Below are positions 53,045 through 60,645 of a stretch of DNA of 64,000 nt, in pieces. This DNA is from Bin75 sp965200435 (GTDB taxonomy: Bacteria > Nitrospirota > Nitrospiria > Nitrospirales > UBA8639). The stretch lies in contig OZ241337.1 of NCBI GenBank assembly GCA_965200435.1, positions 2,542,001-2,606,000 of the forward strand, read 5' to 3'. The stretch's first letter is position 1. Each line of letters starts with the position of its first letter. The notes beneath the pieces are model-generated. The model ran no database searches. It saw only the letters and a list, made by a program, of their open reading frames with translations, and was not told the origin of the DNA. The position numbers and the translations under genes are program-made.

Positions 53045-53635
53045 ATGCTTGAAGAAATATTGAAGCTGCGCATGAAGGTTTATGATTGTGAATTTGAGGC
53101 TGAAGGTCCCCAGGCTTTCATTCATGAGCAAAGCGAGGCATTCAGGAAACTTCTTGCCGATATGACGCAACAGCCGGTTGCGTCTCAATTAAGGGACCAA
53201 ACGGATACTTTATCGTCACCGGAATCGCAGTCCCCTCCCCTGTTACTCGGCAGGAACGTTCTGCCCAAAAATTCCCCGGCAGCCATTCTTCAAAAAGTGT
53301 TGACTTGGAACAACCACACAAAAGATGTCTCGTGTGCAGTCCTTCCCGACGGTCCTCTGAGAACGGCCGATACGGTGCTGTTATTGTTATTGGGCTATCG
53401 AGAACTTCGAGAATTAAATGAGGTTTCCGCGATGGCTCTGAACAGAGGATTGAAGGCGGCAGGGTTCAACCAATTTCGGTTAGACCGGATCATGTCGCCA
53501 TATCTCAAAGATCTGCTGGTGATACGATCCGGCGTCGGAAAAGGTGGGCGGTACCGGCTGACCACGCGCGGCATTGAAAAAGCTCTGGAGCTTGTCGAAA
53601 CGCTGGCCGCGCTTCTTCCCGATCCCCTACCCTGA
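53045..53635 (+). CDS. Hypothetical winged-helix-like protein next to a poly-C tract
   Basis: 196 aa from ATG 53045; the bases before it are all C, so there is no Shine-Dalgarno site. The N-terminal 60 residues are helical (EEILKLRMKVYDCEFEAEG, then EAFRKLLADMTQQ). The C-terminal 90 residues look like a winged helix: TADTVLLLLLGYRELRELNE, RGLKAAGFNQFRLDRIM and GKGGRYRLTTRGIEKALELV. If translation begins at TTG 53011 the frame joins this gene only when the tract has 26 C (or 3n+2). Faces the Mrr-type nuclease gene convergently. Confidence 0.68.
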   Translation: MLEEILKLRMKVYDCEFEAEGPQAFIHEQSEAFRKLLADMTQQPVASQLRDQTDTLSSPESQSPPLLLGRNVLPKNSPAAILQKVLTWNNHTKDVSCAVLPDGPLRTADTVLLLLLGYRELRELNEVSAMALNRGLKAAGFNQFRLDRIMSPYLKDLLVIRSGVGKGGRYRLTTRGIEKALELVETLAALLPDPLP

Positions 53636-53792
53636 TAGGGGTGGGATAATGGTGGTTTTTAGTGTCTGTCGCATGTTCAAAACACGACGTTAAGCTGTTC
53701 GGGGAGGCATAAACTGACAGTAATTGTGACCTTCCCCAACATAGGGCCAAGTCAGCGTTAAGGCAGCCATTAAACGCAAACAAAACCAGCAG

Positions 53793-54833
53793 TTATGAGT
53801 TAACAAAGCGGGAGAAGCTTAGATGGCGGGATAGTTTTCTGCTAACTGTCTGATTTTCCAACTCTGAAAGCATGTCTTTCATAGACAGTTTTGCGATGGC
53901 ATCCTGGTCAAGGGTCGAAAACTTGATGTCCCTGCCAAGGTCTGATTTTAAGGCAACCCCAGTATCTTCAAGTTTTTGGTTAAATTCGTCGGTTAGATTT
54001 CCCAAAATAAACAAATAGGCAATGGTCGATTCAGAATTGCGAAAAGATCGCCTCAGATCATTCATTGGTTGGGCAGTCTCAACATCGTCTCTGTAATTCT
54101 TGCATTGAACCGGAACGTTCTCATGAAGATACTCGTCTGACAAGGGGTTCAGAATATTGATCAAAAAATCCCAGCCTTTGCCGCTATCACCTGAATCAGG
54201 AACAACTTCAACCCCTGGAATTTTCTTAAACAACTCTTTCGCAAAAGTCTCAAAGGCCTTTCCCTGCCAGCGCGTACTGATAATGTCAATTGTCTTTTCG
54301 ATGACCTCTGACTCCATACGCTCTTTTTCAAGGTCAGGAGTTCTTTTCCTATTGGCTGCTGGACTTTCCCAAAGTCTCTGCTCAATCAGAGAATCAAAAT
54401 GCCGTACGGTCTTCGGGTCATAGATTTGATAATACTGCCCGCGTTTACTGAGATCGCGCCTGACCCAGGCTGGAATAAATTCAGCATCACTTGCGATGTA
54501 ATTTTTCGTGATCGCTCTGCACTCCAGATAGTGATTAAAATCATCTTCCGAACCCAAGAATCCATAAGGCCCGGTGACCTCCGCAATGAGAACCCGACAC
54601 AGTGGTCTTTCGGTCTGAATAATCAACCGGTCTCCGATCTTGATACGATTGATTAGAAACGAGGCCATACGCCAACATTTCTTTTCGTCGTCGTCCAATT
54701 GATCGCGCGTTTTCAATTCGCTCAGATCCATCCCGGTCCCACTCCATCCAAAGTGGGCCTTTCCATTCAGAACCTGCCGGTGAATCCAATCCTCTCGATA
54801 TGCATTAAATTTGAAATAGCGCATCGAATTCAT
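53793..54833 (-). CDS. Mrr-like restriction endonuclease (type IV-like)
   Basis: 346 aa. The C-terminal domain has GKAFETFAKELFKKIPGVEV, GDSGKGWDFLI with D222 and VPVQCKNYRDD with Q243-x-K245, the D-(E/Q)xK nuclease core of Mrr/PD-(D/E)xK enzymes. The N-terminal 110 residues (FNAYREDWI...HFGW, RIKIGDRLIIQ, LIAEVTGPYGF) resemble EVE/PUA-like domains that read modified bases. The combination suggests cleavage of modified foreign DNA. ATG 54824 is an alternative start. Lies between tRNA-Phe and purQ in an accessory island. Confidence 0.8.
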   Translation of the reverse strand: MNSMRYFKFNAYREDWIHRQVLNGKAHFGWSGTGMDLSELKTRDQLDDDEKKCWRMASFLINRIKIGDRLIIQTERPLCRVLIAEVTGPYGFLGSEDDFNHYLECRAITKNYIASDAEFIPAWVRRDLSKRGQYYQIYDPKTVRHFDSLIEQRLWESPAANRKRTPDLEKERMESEVIEKTIDIISTRWQGKAFETFAKELFKKIPGVEVVPDSGDSGKGWDFLINILNPLSDEYLHENVPVQCKNYRDDVETAQPMNDLRRSFRNSESTIAYLFILGNLTDEFNQKLEDTGVALKSDLGRDIKFSTLDQDAIAKLSMKDMLSELENQTVSRKLSRHLSFSRFVNS

Positions 54834-54864
54834 CCTTCTTTTTAGATAATCAAGGGATGATCAT

Positions 54865-55220
54865 TAGGGCGTTTCGTAACCAAGGTGTGGGAGAAAGCCC
54901 GCCTGGGTACAGGACGCCATACGGGTTTTCGAGGGGCGGCCAACTTTTGGCGCTGACGCCAGCGTATGATCTGCGGGGCCTGTCCGGGTCTCCACGTTCG
55001 CTGGGGCGCGGTGCAAGGTGGGCGCGTGTCCCCGAAAGTCGGTGCAGCGGGCAGAGAAGGAGCCTGGATGCGCCCTCTGCAAGCCCAGACGCGGAAAGGC
55101 TCGGGCCCCACTGCCTTTCGGGGCGACCAGTCGTGAACCCGCGATGCCCTCAGCACACGGGGACTCAGGCGAATGCCGTGGTGCCCCGGCGGACGCAGCA
55201 TCCCCGCAAGGGCCTTACAG
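54865..55220. ncRNA. GC-rich unexplained segment, possible structured RNA
   Basis: About 355 bp much richer in G and C than its flanks. Open frames exist on both strands but their products have odd compositions and no RBS. Stems are visible: TGGCG-CTGA-CGCCA (54948-54961), GCCCC...GGGGC (55105-55124) and CCC-GCAA-GGG (55204-55213, a GNRA-type loop). This looks more like a structured RNA or a non-coding mobile segment than a gene. It ends against a MITE-type terminus. I could not match it to RNase P, tmRNA or 6S RNA. Confidence 0.3.
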
Positions 55221-55221
55221 G

Positions 55222-55233
55222 GTCAGAGGTTCC
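55222..55233. repeat. Solitary MITE right end
   Basis: GTCAGAGGTTCC followed by CTAA matches the right terminus of the 142-bp MITE plus a YTAR target. No matching left end occurs in the 400 bp upstream. Either a truncated copy or the end of a related element that carries the GC-rich segment. Confidence 0.55.
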
Positions 55234-55360
55234 CTAAGTGATTGATCATAGTAAAACATCGAGGACAATCGTCGAGTATTACCCTTGGACCTTGGCATGT
55301 GCAAGGATGCCAGAAAGGAGGGCGCCCTTATCCCGCCCAGAAGGTGGGAGGAATGCAGGG

Positions 55361-56080
55361 TCAGGGGATTGTGGGATGTTTGTTTTGCTCGGACATGACC
55401 GCATCGATCATGGAGCGAAACAATAATTGCCCCTCCTGGTTGCCCAATACGGCTTCGGCGCAACGTTCCGGGTGCGGCATAAGGCCCAATATGTTGCCAG
55501 CCGCATTGCTAATCCCGGCAATATTATCCAGGGAGCCGTTGGGATTGGCCTGTTCTGTCACGGTTCCGTCCGCCCGGCAATACCGGAATATGATCTGGGT
55601 ATTGGCTTGGAGAGCAGCCAGTGTCACCGGATCGGTATGATAATTGCCCTCGGTGTGGGCAATAGGAAAGCATAGCACCTGTTCGGATTCATAGTGCCGG
55701 GTATACGGCGTATCGGCATTCTCCACTTTCACCCAAACGTCTTCGCATATAAAGGCAAGGCTGATGTTCGGCAGCAGGGCTCCAGGTAACAACTTGGCCT
55801 CGAGCAGGATTTGAAACCCATTGCAGATTCCCAGGACCAACCCGCCTTTCCTGGCGAACGTCTTGACTGCTTCCATAATAGGAGACAATTGTGCTATAGC
55901 CCCTGCGCGAAGATAATCCCCGTAGGAGAAGCCTCCGGGCAGGATGACGGCATCCACTCCACCGAGGGACGTTTCGCCGTGCCAGATGAGGCGTACGTCC
56001 TGCTCCAGCACATCCTTCAGGACATGCGCACAATCGTGCTCACAATTGGAGCCTGGAAAAACGATGACGCCCCATTTCAT
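55361..56080 (-). CDS. purQ: Phosphoribosylformylglycinamidine synthase, glutaminase subunit (PurQ)
   Basis: 239 aa. Supplies ammonia to PurL. VIVFPGSNCEHDCAHVLKDV at the N-terminus, LPGGFSYGDYLRAGAIAQ, and LVLGICNGFQILLEAKLLPGALL with the nucleophile Cys; MPHPERCAE near the C-terminus gives the His-Glu pair. The start overlaps the purS stop by four bases. A 160-bp gene-free stretch separates it from the solitary MITE end. Confidence 0.96.
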   Translation of the reverse strand: MKWGVIVFPGSNCEHDCAHVLKDVLEQDVRLIWHGETSLGGVDAVILPGGFSYGDYLRAGAIAQLSPIMEAVKTFARKGGLVLGICNGFQILLEAKLLPGALLPNISLAFICEDVWVKVENADTPYTRHYESEQVLCFPIAHTEGNYHTDPVTLAALQANTQIIFRYCRADGTVTEQANPNGSLDNIAGISNAAGNILGLMPHPERCAEAVLGNQEGQLLFRSMIDAVMSEQNKHPTIP

Positions 56081-56343
56081 GAGGCGTGCCGGGTCGATTG
56101 GGGTTCCAGTTCGTAGCGATATTCTTCGATGACCGTGTTGGCGAGCAGGGTGTCACACATGGCTTTGAGTTGCTCTTCTGCCTGAGCGAAATCGTTCTGA
56201 TCCAATTCGATTTCCAAAAACTTACCCACCCGGACATCGGTCACGTGGTTAAACCCCAGAGTCTCCAACGATTGTCGGATAGTGCGTCCCTGGGGGTCCA
56301 AAATACCCGATTTCAAGGTGACGTGAATCCTTGCCCTGATCAT
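56077..56343 (-). CDS. purS: Phosphoribosylformylglycinamidine synthase subunit PurS
   Basis: 88 aa from ATG 56343; the longer frame runs into purB without support. Bridges PurL and PurQ in the FGAM synthase complex. RARIHVTLKSGILDPQGRTI and VRVGKFLEIELD are family signatures. Overlaps purB (stop 56340) and purQ by 4 bp each, a tight purB-purS-purQ operon. PurL lies 40 kb away. Confidence 0.95.
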   Translation of the reverse strand: MIRARIHVTLKSGILDPQGRTIRQSLETLGFNHVTDVRVGKFLEIELDQNDFAQAEEQLKAMCDTLLANTVIEEYRYELEPQSTRHAS

Positions 56344-57686
56344 GAGCGCGTCCTGCTTTTGCGTGCACGCTTTACTTTCGAGGGAACGGTGTTTGATCCA
56401 AAAACCCGGCGATACACTTCGTCGAGGTGACGAACGTACCATTCCGGCTCGAAGCAGGTCTTGATTTCGGCCGGGGTCAACTGTTTTGAGATCAACGGGT
56501 CCAGGGACACAAGATCGTAAAAATCCCCCTGCCCTTCCCATGCCTCCATAGCGTTCCGTTGCACCGCTTCATATGCGGCTTTGCGTTCGATTCCGCGATC
56601 GACCAACGCCAACAACACGCGCTGGGAGTACACTAACCCACCCGTCAGGTTCAAATTTCTTAGCATCCGTTCCGGATAGACCACCAAGTTTTTCAGGAGT
56701 TGAGTCAAGCGCACGAGCATGTAATCAAGCAGAATCGTGCTGCCTGGGATAATGATGCGCTCGACTGAGGAATGACTGATATCGCGTTCGTGCCACAACG
56801 CAACGCTTTCCAGCGCGGCGAGACTGTTGGCTCGAATGACCCGGGCAAGGCCGCAAAGATTTTCGGAGCCTACGGGATTCCGTTTATGCGGCATCGCAGA
56901 CGATCCCTTTTGTCCGGCGCCGAAATATTCCTCGGCTTCCAGGACTTCAGTCCGTTGGAGATGGCGGATTTCAGTCGCCACCTTTTCAATGCTGGCGGCT
57001 ATAAGGGCCAAGGTGGTCACAAGCGCGGCGTGCCGGTCCCGTTGGATAACCTGATTCGAAACCGGTGCAGGGTTCAACCCCAGTTTCGTGCAGGTTATTT
57101 TTTCGATCCGCGGTGGCAAATGTGCGAACGTGCCCATGGCCCCGGACAATTTGCCAACAGCAATATCCTCACCGGCAGCGATCAGACGCCGACGTTGCCG
57201 AATAAATTCCTCGTGCCAGATGGCAACCTTGAATCCCAAGGAAATGGGTTCGCCGTGGATACCGTGCGACCGGCCAACCATCATCGTCTCACGGTACTCG
57301 AAGGCCTGGGCCTTCAAGACTGCTAATAAGTCATCCAGATCTTCCAGGATGATGCCTACAGCCTCGACCAGTTGAAGCGCGAGTCCGGTATCGAGTACGT
57401 CGGAGGACGTCAGTCCCACGTGCAGATGCCGAGCTTGGGGACCAGCCTGTTCGGCAACGGATTCCAAAAACGCAATCACATCATGCTTGGTGACTTGTTC
57501 GATTTTCTCAATCCGAGCTGGATCGACGGCAACTTTTCGTTGGATCCGTCGCGCCACACCTTTAGGGACATCACCCGTTTCTTCACGAGCCTCGCAAACG
57601 GCCAATTCCACTTGCAGCCAGGTTTCATATTTCCGCTTCGCAGTCCATACGGCCCCCATGTGGGGCAAGGTGTAGCGTTCAATCAT
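56340..57686 (-). CDS. purB: Adenylosuccinate lyase
   Basis: 448 aa, slightly longer than usual with a basic tail (KVKRARKSRTRS). Cleaves SAICAR and adenylosuccinate. HVGLTSSDVLDT, MVGRSHGIHGEPISLGFK (catalytic His), and the signature loop GSSAMPHKRNPVGSENL (catalytic Ser) are present. First gene of the purB-purS-purQ unit. The 146 bp upstream, up to nusB, hold no gene. Confidence 0.97.
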   Translation of the reverse strand: MIERYTLPHMGAVWTAKRKYETWLQVELAVCEAREETGDVPKGVARRIQRKVAVDPARIEKIEQVTKHDVIAFLESVAEQAGPQARHLHVGLTSSDVLDTGLALQLVEAVGIILEDLDDLLAVLKAQAFEYRETMMVGRSHGIHGEPISLGFKVAIWHEEFIRQRRRLIAAGEDIAVGKLSGAMGTFAHLPPRIEKITCTKLGLNPAPVSNQVIQRDRHAALVTTLALIAASIEKVATEIRHLQRTEVLEAEEYFGAGQKGSSAMPHKRNPVGSENLCGLARVIRANSLAALESVALWHERDISHSSVERIIIPGSTILLDYMLVRLTQLLKNLVVYPERMLRNLNLTGGLVYSQRVLLALVDRGIERKAAYEAVQRNAMEAWEGQGDFYDLVSLDPLISKQLTPAEIKTCFEPEWYVRHLDEVYRRVFGSNTVPSKVKRARKSRTRS

Positions 57687-57832
57687 CGATGTTTCCCGGC
57701 CAATCTTTCTTCAGCCCATGTCTTTTCAAAATGTGGGTTGAGTCCTACGCATTCACGGGCACAACGTCCCTGATTCAAACGTGTCAGTTTTTGCACCAAC
57801 ATTTCAATAACCTGATTGAGAGAATAATGGTT

Positions 57833-58318
57833 TTAGTAAACGAGGGCGTTGCGTTTGGGCTCCAGCCGCGCATCGTGTTTGATGAATTGATCCAACACGC
57901 CATTGACGAAGCGCCGGGTTTCGTCGTCCGCAAAGTTCTTGGCCAATTCGAGGGCTTCATCCACCGTCACCTTCGCCGGCACATCAGGGATCCAGAGCAA
58001 TTCATACATCGCTTGTCGCAAAATATTTCGATCCACCCCGGGCATGCGATCAACGGTCCAGTTTCGTGTATAGGTGGCAATCAGTCCATCGAGTTCGATT
58101 TGATGTGTCCGGACGCCGGTGACCAGTTGCGACACAAATGTTCTGACCGGTCCCGACGCGTCTCGCTCTGCCCAGAATTGTTCCAGCCAAAATTCGGTAG
58201 ACCCATGAAAATCACATTGAAAAAGAATCTGGAGGGTCAATTCGCGCGCATCATGCCGTGTATGCCGGCGGCGAAATTCAGGCAAAGAGTCTCCCGTTTG
58301 TGTCATGTTCCCAGACAT
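57833..58318 (-). CDS. nusB: Transcription antitermination protein NusB
   Basis: 161 aa, all helical. Binds boxA RNA with NusE in rRNA antitermination. RRRHTRHDARELTLQILFQCDF at the N-terminus and VTVDEALELAKNFADDETRRFVNGVLDQ near the C-terminus are characteristic. Starts 6 bp after ribH, the common ribH-nusB pairing. Confidence 0.95.
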   Translation of the reverse strand: MSGNMTQTGDSLPEFRRRHTRHDARELTLQILFQCDFHGSTEFWLEQFWAERDASGPVRTFVSQLVTGVRTHQIELDGLIATYTRNWTVDRMPGVDRNILRQAMYELLWIPDVPAKVTVDEALELAKNFADDETRRFVNGVLDQFIKHDARLEPKRNALVY

Positions 58319-58324
58319 CCGTGA

Positions 58325-58825
58325 TTAATCATGTCGAAAGCCGGTTGGTTTGTGATCGATTGCATGTAGTTCTTTCATCAGCGTTGCCATTTCAATGGCG
58401 GCATACGCGGCTTCCGTGCCCCGGTTGACTTCGGTAGTGCCTGCCCTGGCCAATGCTTCTTCCGCGGTATTGGTGGTCAAAACCCCGAAGATAACGGGAA
58501 TGCCTGTATCCATAGAGGCCCGGGCAATGCCACTGCTCATTTCCGCACTAATGAAATCAAAATGAGGGGTCTCGCCTCTGATGACGGCTCCCAAACAAAT
58601 CACGGCATCGAACTGTTTGGCATGGGCCAACTGTTTTGCCACCAATGGGATTTCAAATGCCCCGGGGACACGAACGATATGAAGATTGTTTTCCGATGCT
58701 CCCTGCTTTTTCAACGCCTCAAGTGCTGCGACTTCCAGGCGGCTGGTGACCAATTCATTGAATTTGCTCACCACGATTCCGAATCGTAGTCCCCGGGCAT
58801 TTAAATTTCCTTCAGTGGGCTTCAT
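58325..58825 (-). CDS. ribH: 6,7-dimethyl-8-ribityllumazine synthase
   Basis: 166 aa from ATG 58825; ATG 58855 would add ten residues. Condenses the DHBP-derived butanone phosphate with the ribityl pyrimidine. FGIVVSKFNELVTSRL, RVPGAFEIPLVAKQLA, CLGAVIRGETPHFDFI (catalytic His) and GTEAAYAAIEMATLM are diagnostic. Between ribBA and nusB. Confidence 0.95.
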   Translation of the reverse strand: MKPTEGNLNARGLRFGIVVSKFNELVTSRLEVAALEALKKQGASENNLHIVRVPGAFEIPLVAKQLAHAKQFDAVICLGAVIRGETPHFDFISAEMSSGIARASMDTGIPVIFGVLTTNTAEEALARAGTTEVNRGTEAAYAAIEMATLMKELHAIDHKPTGFRHD

Positions 58826-58888
58826 GGGAATGTATAGCCAGGCATCTTCATTCATGCGTGAGTCGCGAACCCTCGCGCTTCCCACGGA

Positions 58889-59056
58889 TCACATGTCGGC
58901 AGCGAGGCGGATCGAGTCGACCCTGTCGAGGACGTTGCCGGTCTCCGTCTGCAGATCGGCCGGGGCCACGAGGAAAGCTGCGAGCGCATGGACGAAGCCC
59001 CGGATCACCCGGAGAACGGCAGAGACCCTCAGCGCCATATGGTGTGTGTCGGTCAT
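58889..59056 (-). CDS. Possible small protein between ribBA and ribH
   Basis: 55 aa, unrecognised. The only strong support is a perfect-looking ribosome site, AAAGGAGGGG, five bases before ATG 59056, plus operon position. The product begins TDTHHMALRVSAVLRVIRGF and has one amphipathic or weakly hydrophobic helix. GC content is clearly above that of ribBA and ribH, so it may be an insertion. It is not a riboflavin synthase. Confidence 0.4.
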   Translation of the reverse strand: MTDTHHMALRVSAVLRVIRGFVHALAAFLVAPADLQTETGNVLDRVDSIRLAADM

Positions 59057-59136
59057 GACGCCCCTCCTTTCAAGAGGCATGAGTCCTCGGAGTGGGTCTC
59101 CAGGGGCAAATCCGTCAGATATCGGTTAAACGCTGC

Positions 59137-60360
59137 TTAAACGTTGTTCAAAATATGACCTAGTTTGCTCTTTTTGGTTCGAAGATAATGGACGTTCGTT
59201 TCCTGGGGGTCGATTTCAATGGGGACGCGTTCGACGACCGTCAGACCATATCCTTCAATCCCCACGATCTTTCGTGGATTATTCGTCATGAGACGGATCT
59301 GCCGGAGTCCCAAACTGACTAAAATCTGTGCGCCGATGCCGTAATCCCGCAAGTCAGGTTTAAACCCTAACTTGAGATTTGCCTCGACGGTATCGCTGCC
59401 CTGGTCCTGAAGATGGTAGGCTTTTATTTTATTCAGCAATCCGATGCCCCGTCCCTCCTGATTCAAATACAACAGAGCGCCTTTGCCTTCTTTTTCAATG
59501 ACCGCCATGGCACGATGGAGCTGATCGCGACAGTCGCATCGCAAGGACCCGAAGACGTCCGAAGTGAGACAGCCGGAATGCACCCGGACGAGTGTGGGCG
59601 ATTCATCGATATGCCCCTTGACCAGAGCCATGTGTGTTCCGCTGTCCAACTCATTCTCGAAGACCCAGGCCTCGAAATTTCCGAATATTGTCGGCAGTTC
59701 CGCTTTTGCGGATTTCCTGACGAAAGTCTCACGTGACAGCCGGTATTGAATGAGATCCTTAATGGTAATGAGCTTGACGGCGTGTCTTTTGGCAAATTCC
59801 ACAAGATCGGGCACCCGTGCCATGGTTCCATCGTCATTCATGATTTCACAAATGACCCCTGCCGGATACCTGCCGGCCATGCGCGCCAGATCGACTGAGC
59901 CTTCTGTTTGGCCTGCCCGCTTAAGCACTCCTCCATTATGAGCCCGAAGGGGGAAAATGTGACCCGGTTTCGTGAAATCAGATGGCTTGCAGGAGAGATC
60001 GACGGCCATGCGAATCGTGGTCGCCCGGTCGGCTGCCGAAATCCCTGTGGTCACGTCTCTCGCGGCATCGATAGACACGGTAAAGGCAGTGCCGAACGGC
60101 GCGGTATTGTCCGCTGTCTGAGGATGCAAATTGAGTTGTTCGGCCCTGTCAGAGGTAAGGGTCAGACAGATAAGGCCTCGGGCGTGTTTGGCCATGAAAT
60201 TGATCGCTTCCGGAGTGACAGATTCTGCAGCCATCACCAGGTCACCCTCGTTCTCTCGATCCTCGTCGTCGATCAGGACGACGAATTTCCCGGCACGAAT
60301 ATCCTCAAGGGCTTCGTCAATGGTATTAAAGACCGGCGTCATGGATGTACCATTTGCCAA
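59137..60360 (-). CDS. ribBA: Bifunctional DHBP synthase / GTP cyclohydrolase II (RibBA)
   Basis: 407 aa. The N-terminal half makes 3,4-dihydroxy-2-butanone-4-phosphate (VLIDDEDRENEGDLVMAAE, HARGLICL, FPLRAHNGGVLKRAGQTE). The C-terminal half opens GTP: RVHSGCLTSDVFGSLRCDCR gives the zinc Cys residues, then YLNQEGRGIGLLNKI and NNPRKIVGIEGYG. Both halves retain catalytic residues. Starts the riboflavin-nusB run. Confidence 0.97.
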   Translation of the reverse strand: MANGTSMTPVFNTIDEALEDIRAGKFVVLIDDEDRENEGDLVMAAESVTPEAINFMAKHARGLICLTLTSDRAEQLNLHPQTADNTAPFGTAFTVSIDAARDVTTGISAADRATTIRMAVDLSCKPSDFTKPGHIFPLRAHNGGVLKRAGQTEGSVDLARMAGRYPAGVICEIMNDDGTMARVPDLVEFAKRHAVKLITIKDLIQYRLSRETFVRKSAKAELPTIFGNFEAWVFENELDSGTHMALVKGHIDESPTLVRVHSGCLTSDVFGSLRCDCRDQLHRAMAVIEKEGKGALLYLNQEGRGIGLLNKIKAYHLQDQGSDTVEANLKLGFKPDLRDYGIGAQILVSLGLRQIRLMTNNPRKIVGIEGYGLTVVERVPIEIDPQETNVHYLRTKKSKLGHILNNV

Positions 60361-60456
60361 ATGTGATGAAGAAGAAGCACCCGTTTCCCATTGGGATTCG
60401 AGGGATTTTTTGCTTCCCTCGCCATTGATAGACCATCCTAAGGCAGCATCTTGGCG

Positions 60457-60531
60457 TCAGGTTCCTGCACCGCATCAGCAGGAGCCTGACCGCTTGGCTT
60501 CCGGACTCCCCCTCAAGTCTCCTCAAGGGGG
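60457..60531 (-). promoter_or_regulatory. Structured leader upstream of ribBA
   Basis: Two strong stem-loops lie 97-171 bp before ribBA: TCAGGTTCCTGC/GCAGGAGCCTGA (60457-60489) and CCCCCT...AGGGGG with extra wobble pairs (60507-60531). The conserved core of the FMN riboswitch is not present, so this is not a standard RFN element. Either a terminator of something upstream or an unrecognised leader. Confidence 0.35.
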
Positions 60532-60645
60532 AAGTGGGAATGATAAATCTTGTTCTCCTGGATTCAGCAAACCTCTAGTTTTATATGGGGTTTTTACTCG
60601 CCTTGTCAATGGAAAGTATGCGAGGCGCAACCTGCAAGAGCGGAA

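Noticed and set aside
54865..55220. RNase P, tmRNA or 6S RNA in the GC-rich segment
   Set aside because: The hallmark conserved segments of these RNAs are not found on either strand.
54857..55237. 126-aa plus-strand and 119-aa minus-strand frames in the GC-rich segment
   Set aside because: Both have Pro/Arg/Gly-rich composition, no ribosome site and no family match; long frames are expected by chance at this GC.
52519..55240. Integrated element with att repeats at tRNA-Phe
   Set aside because: No copy of the tRNA 3' end and no integrase found in the island; kept only as a compositional observation.
60361..60645. FMN riboswitch upstream of ribBA
   Set aside because: The conserved RFN core (GGGGTGAAATTCCC and GCCGACAG-type segments) is absent on the minus strand.
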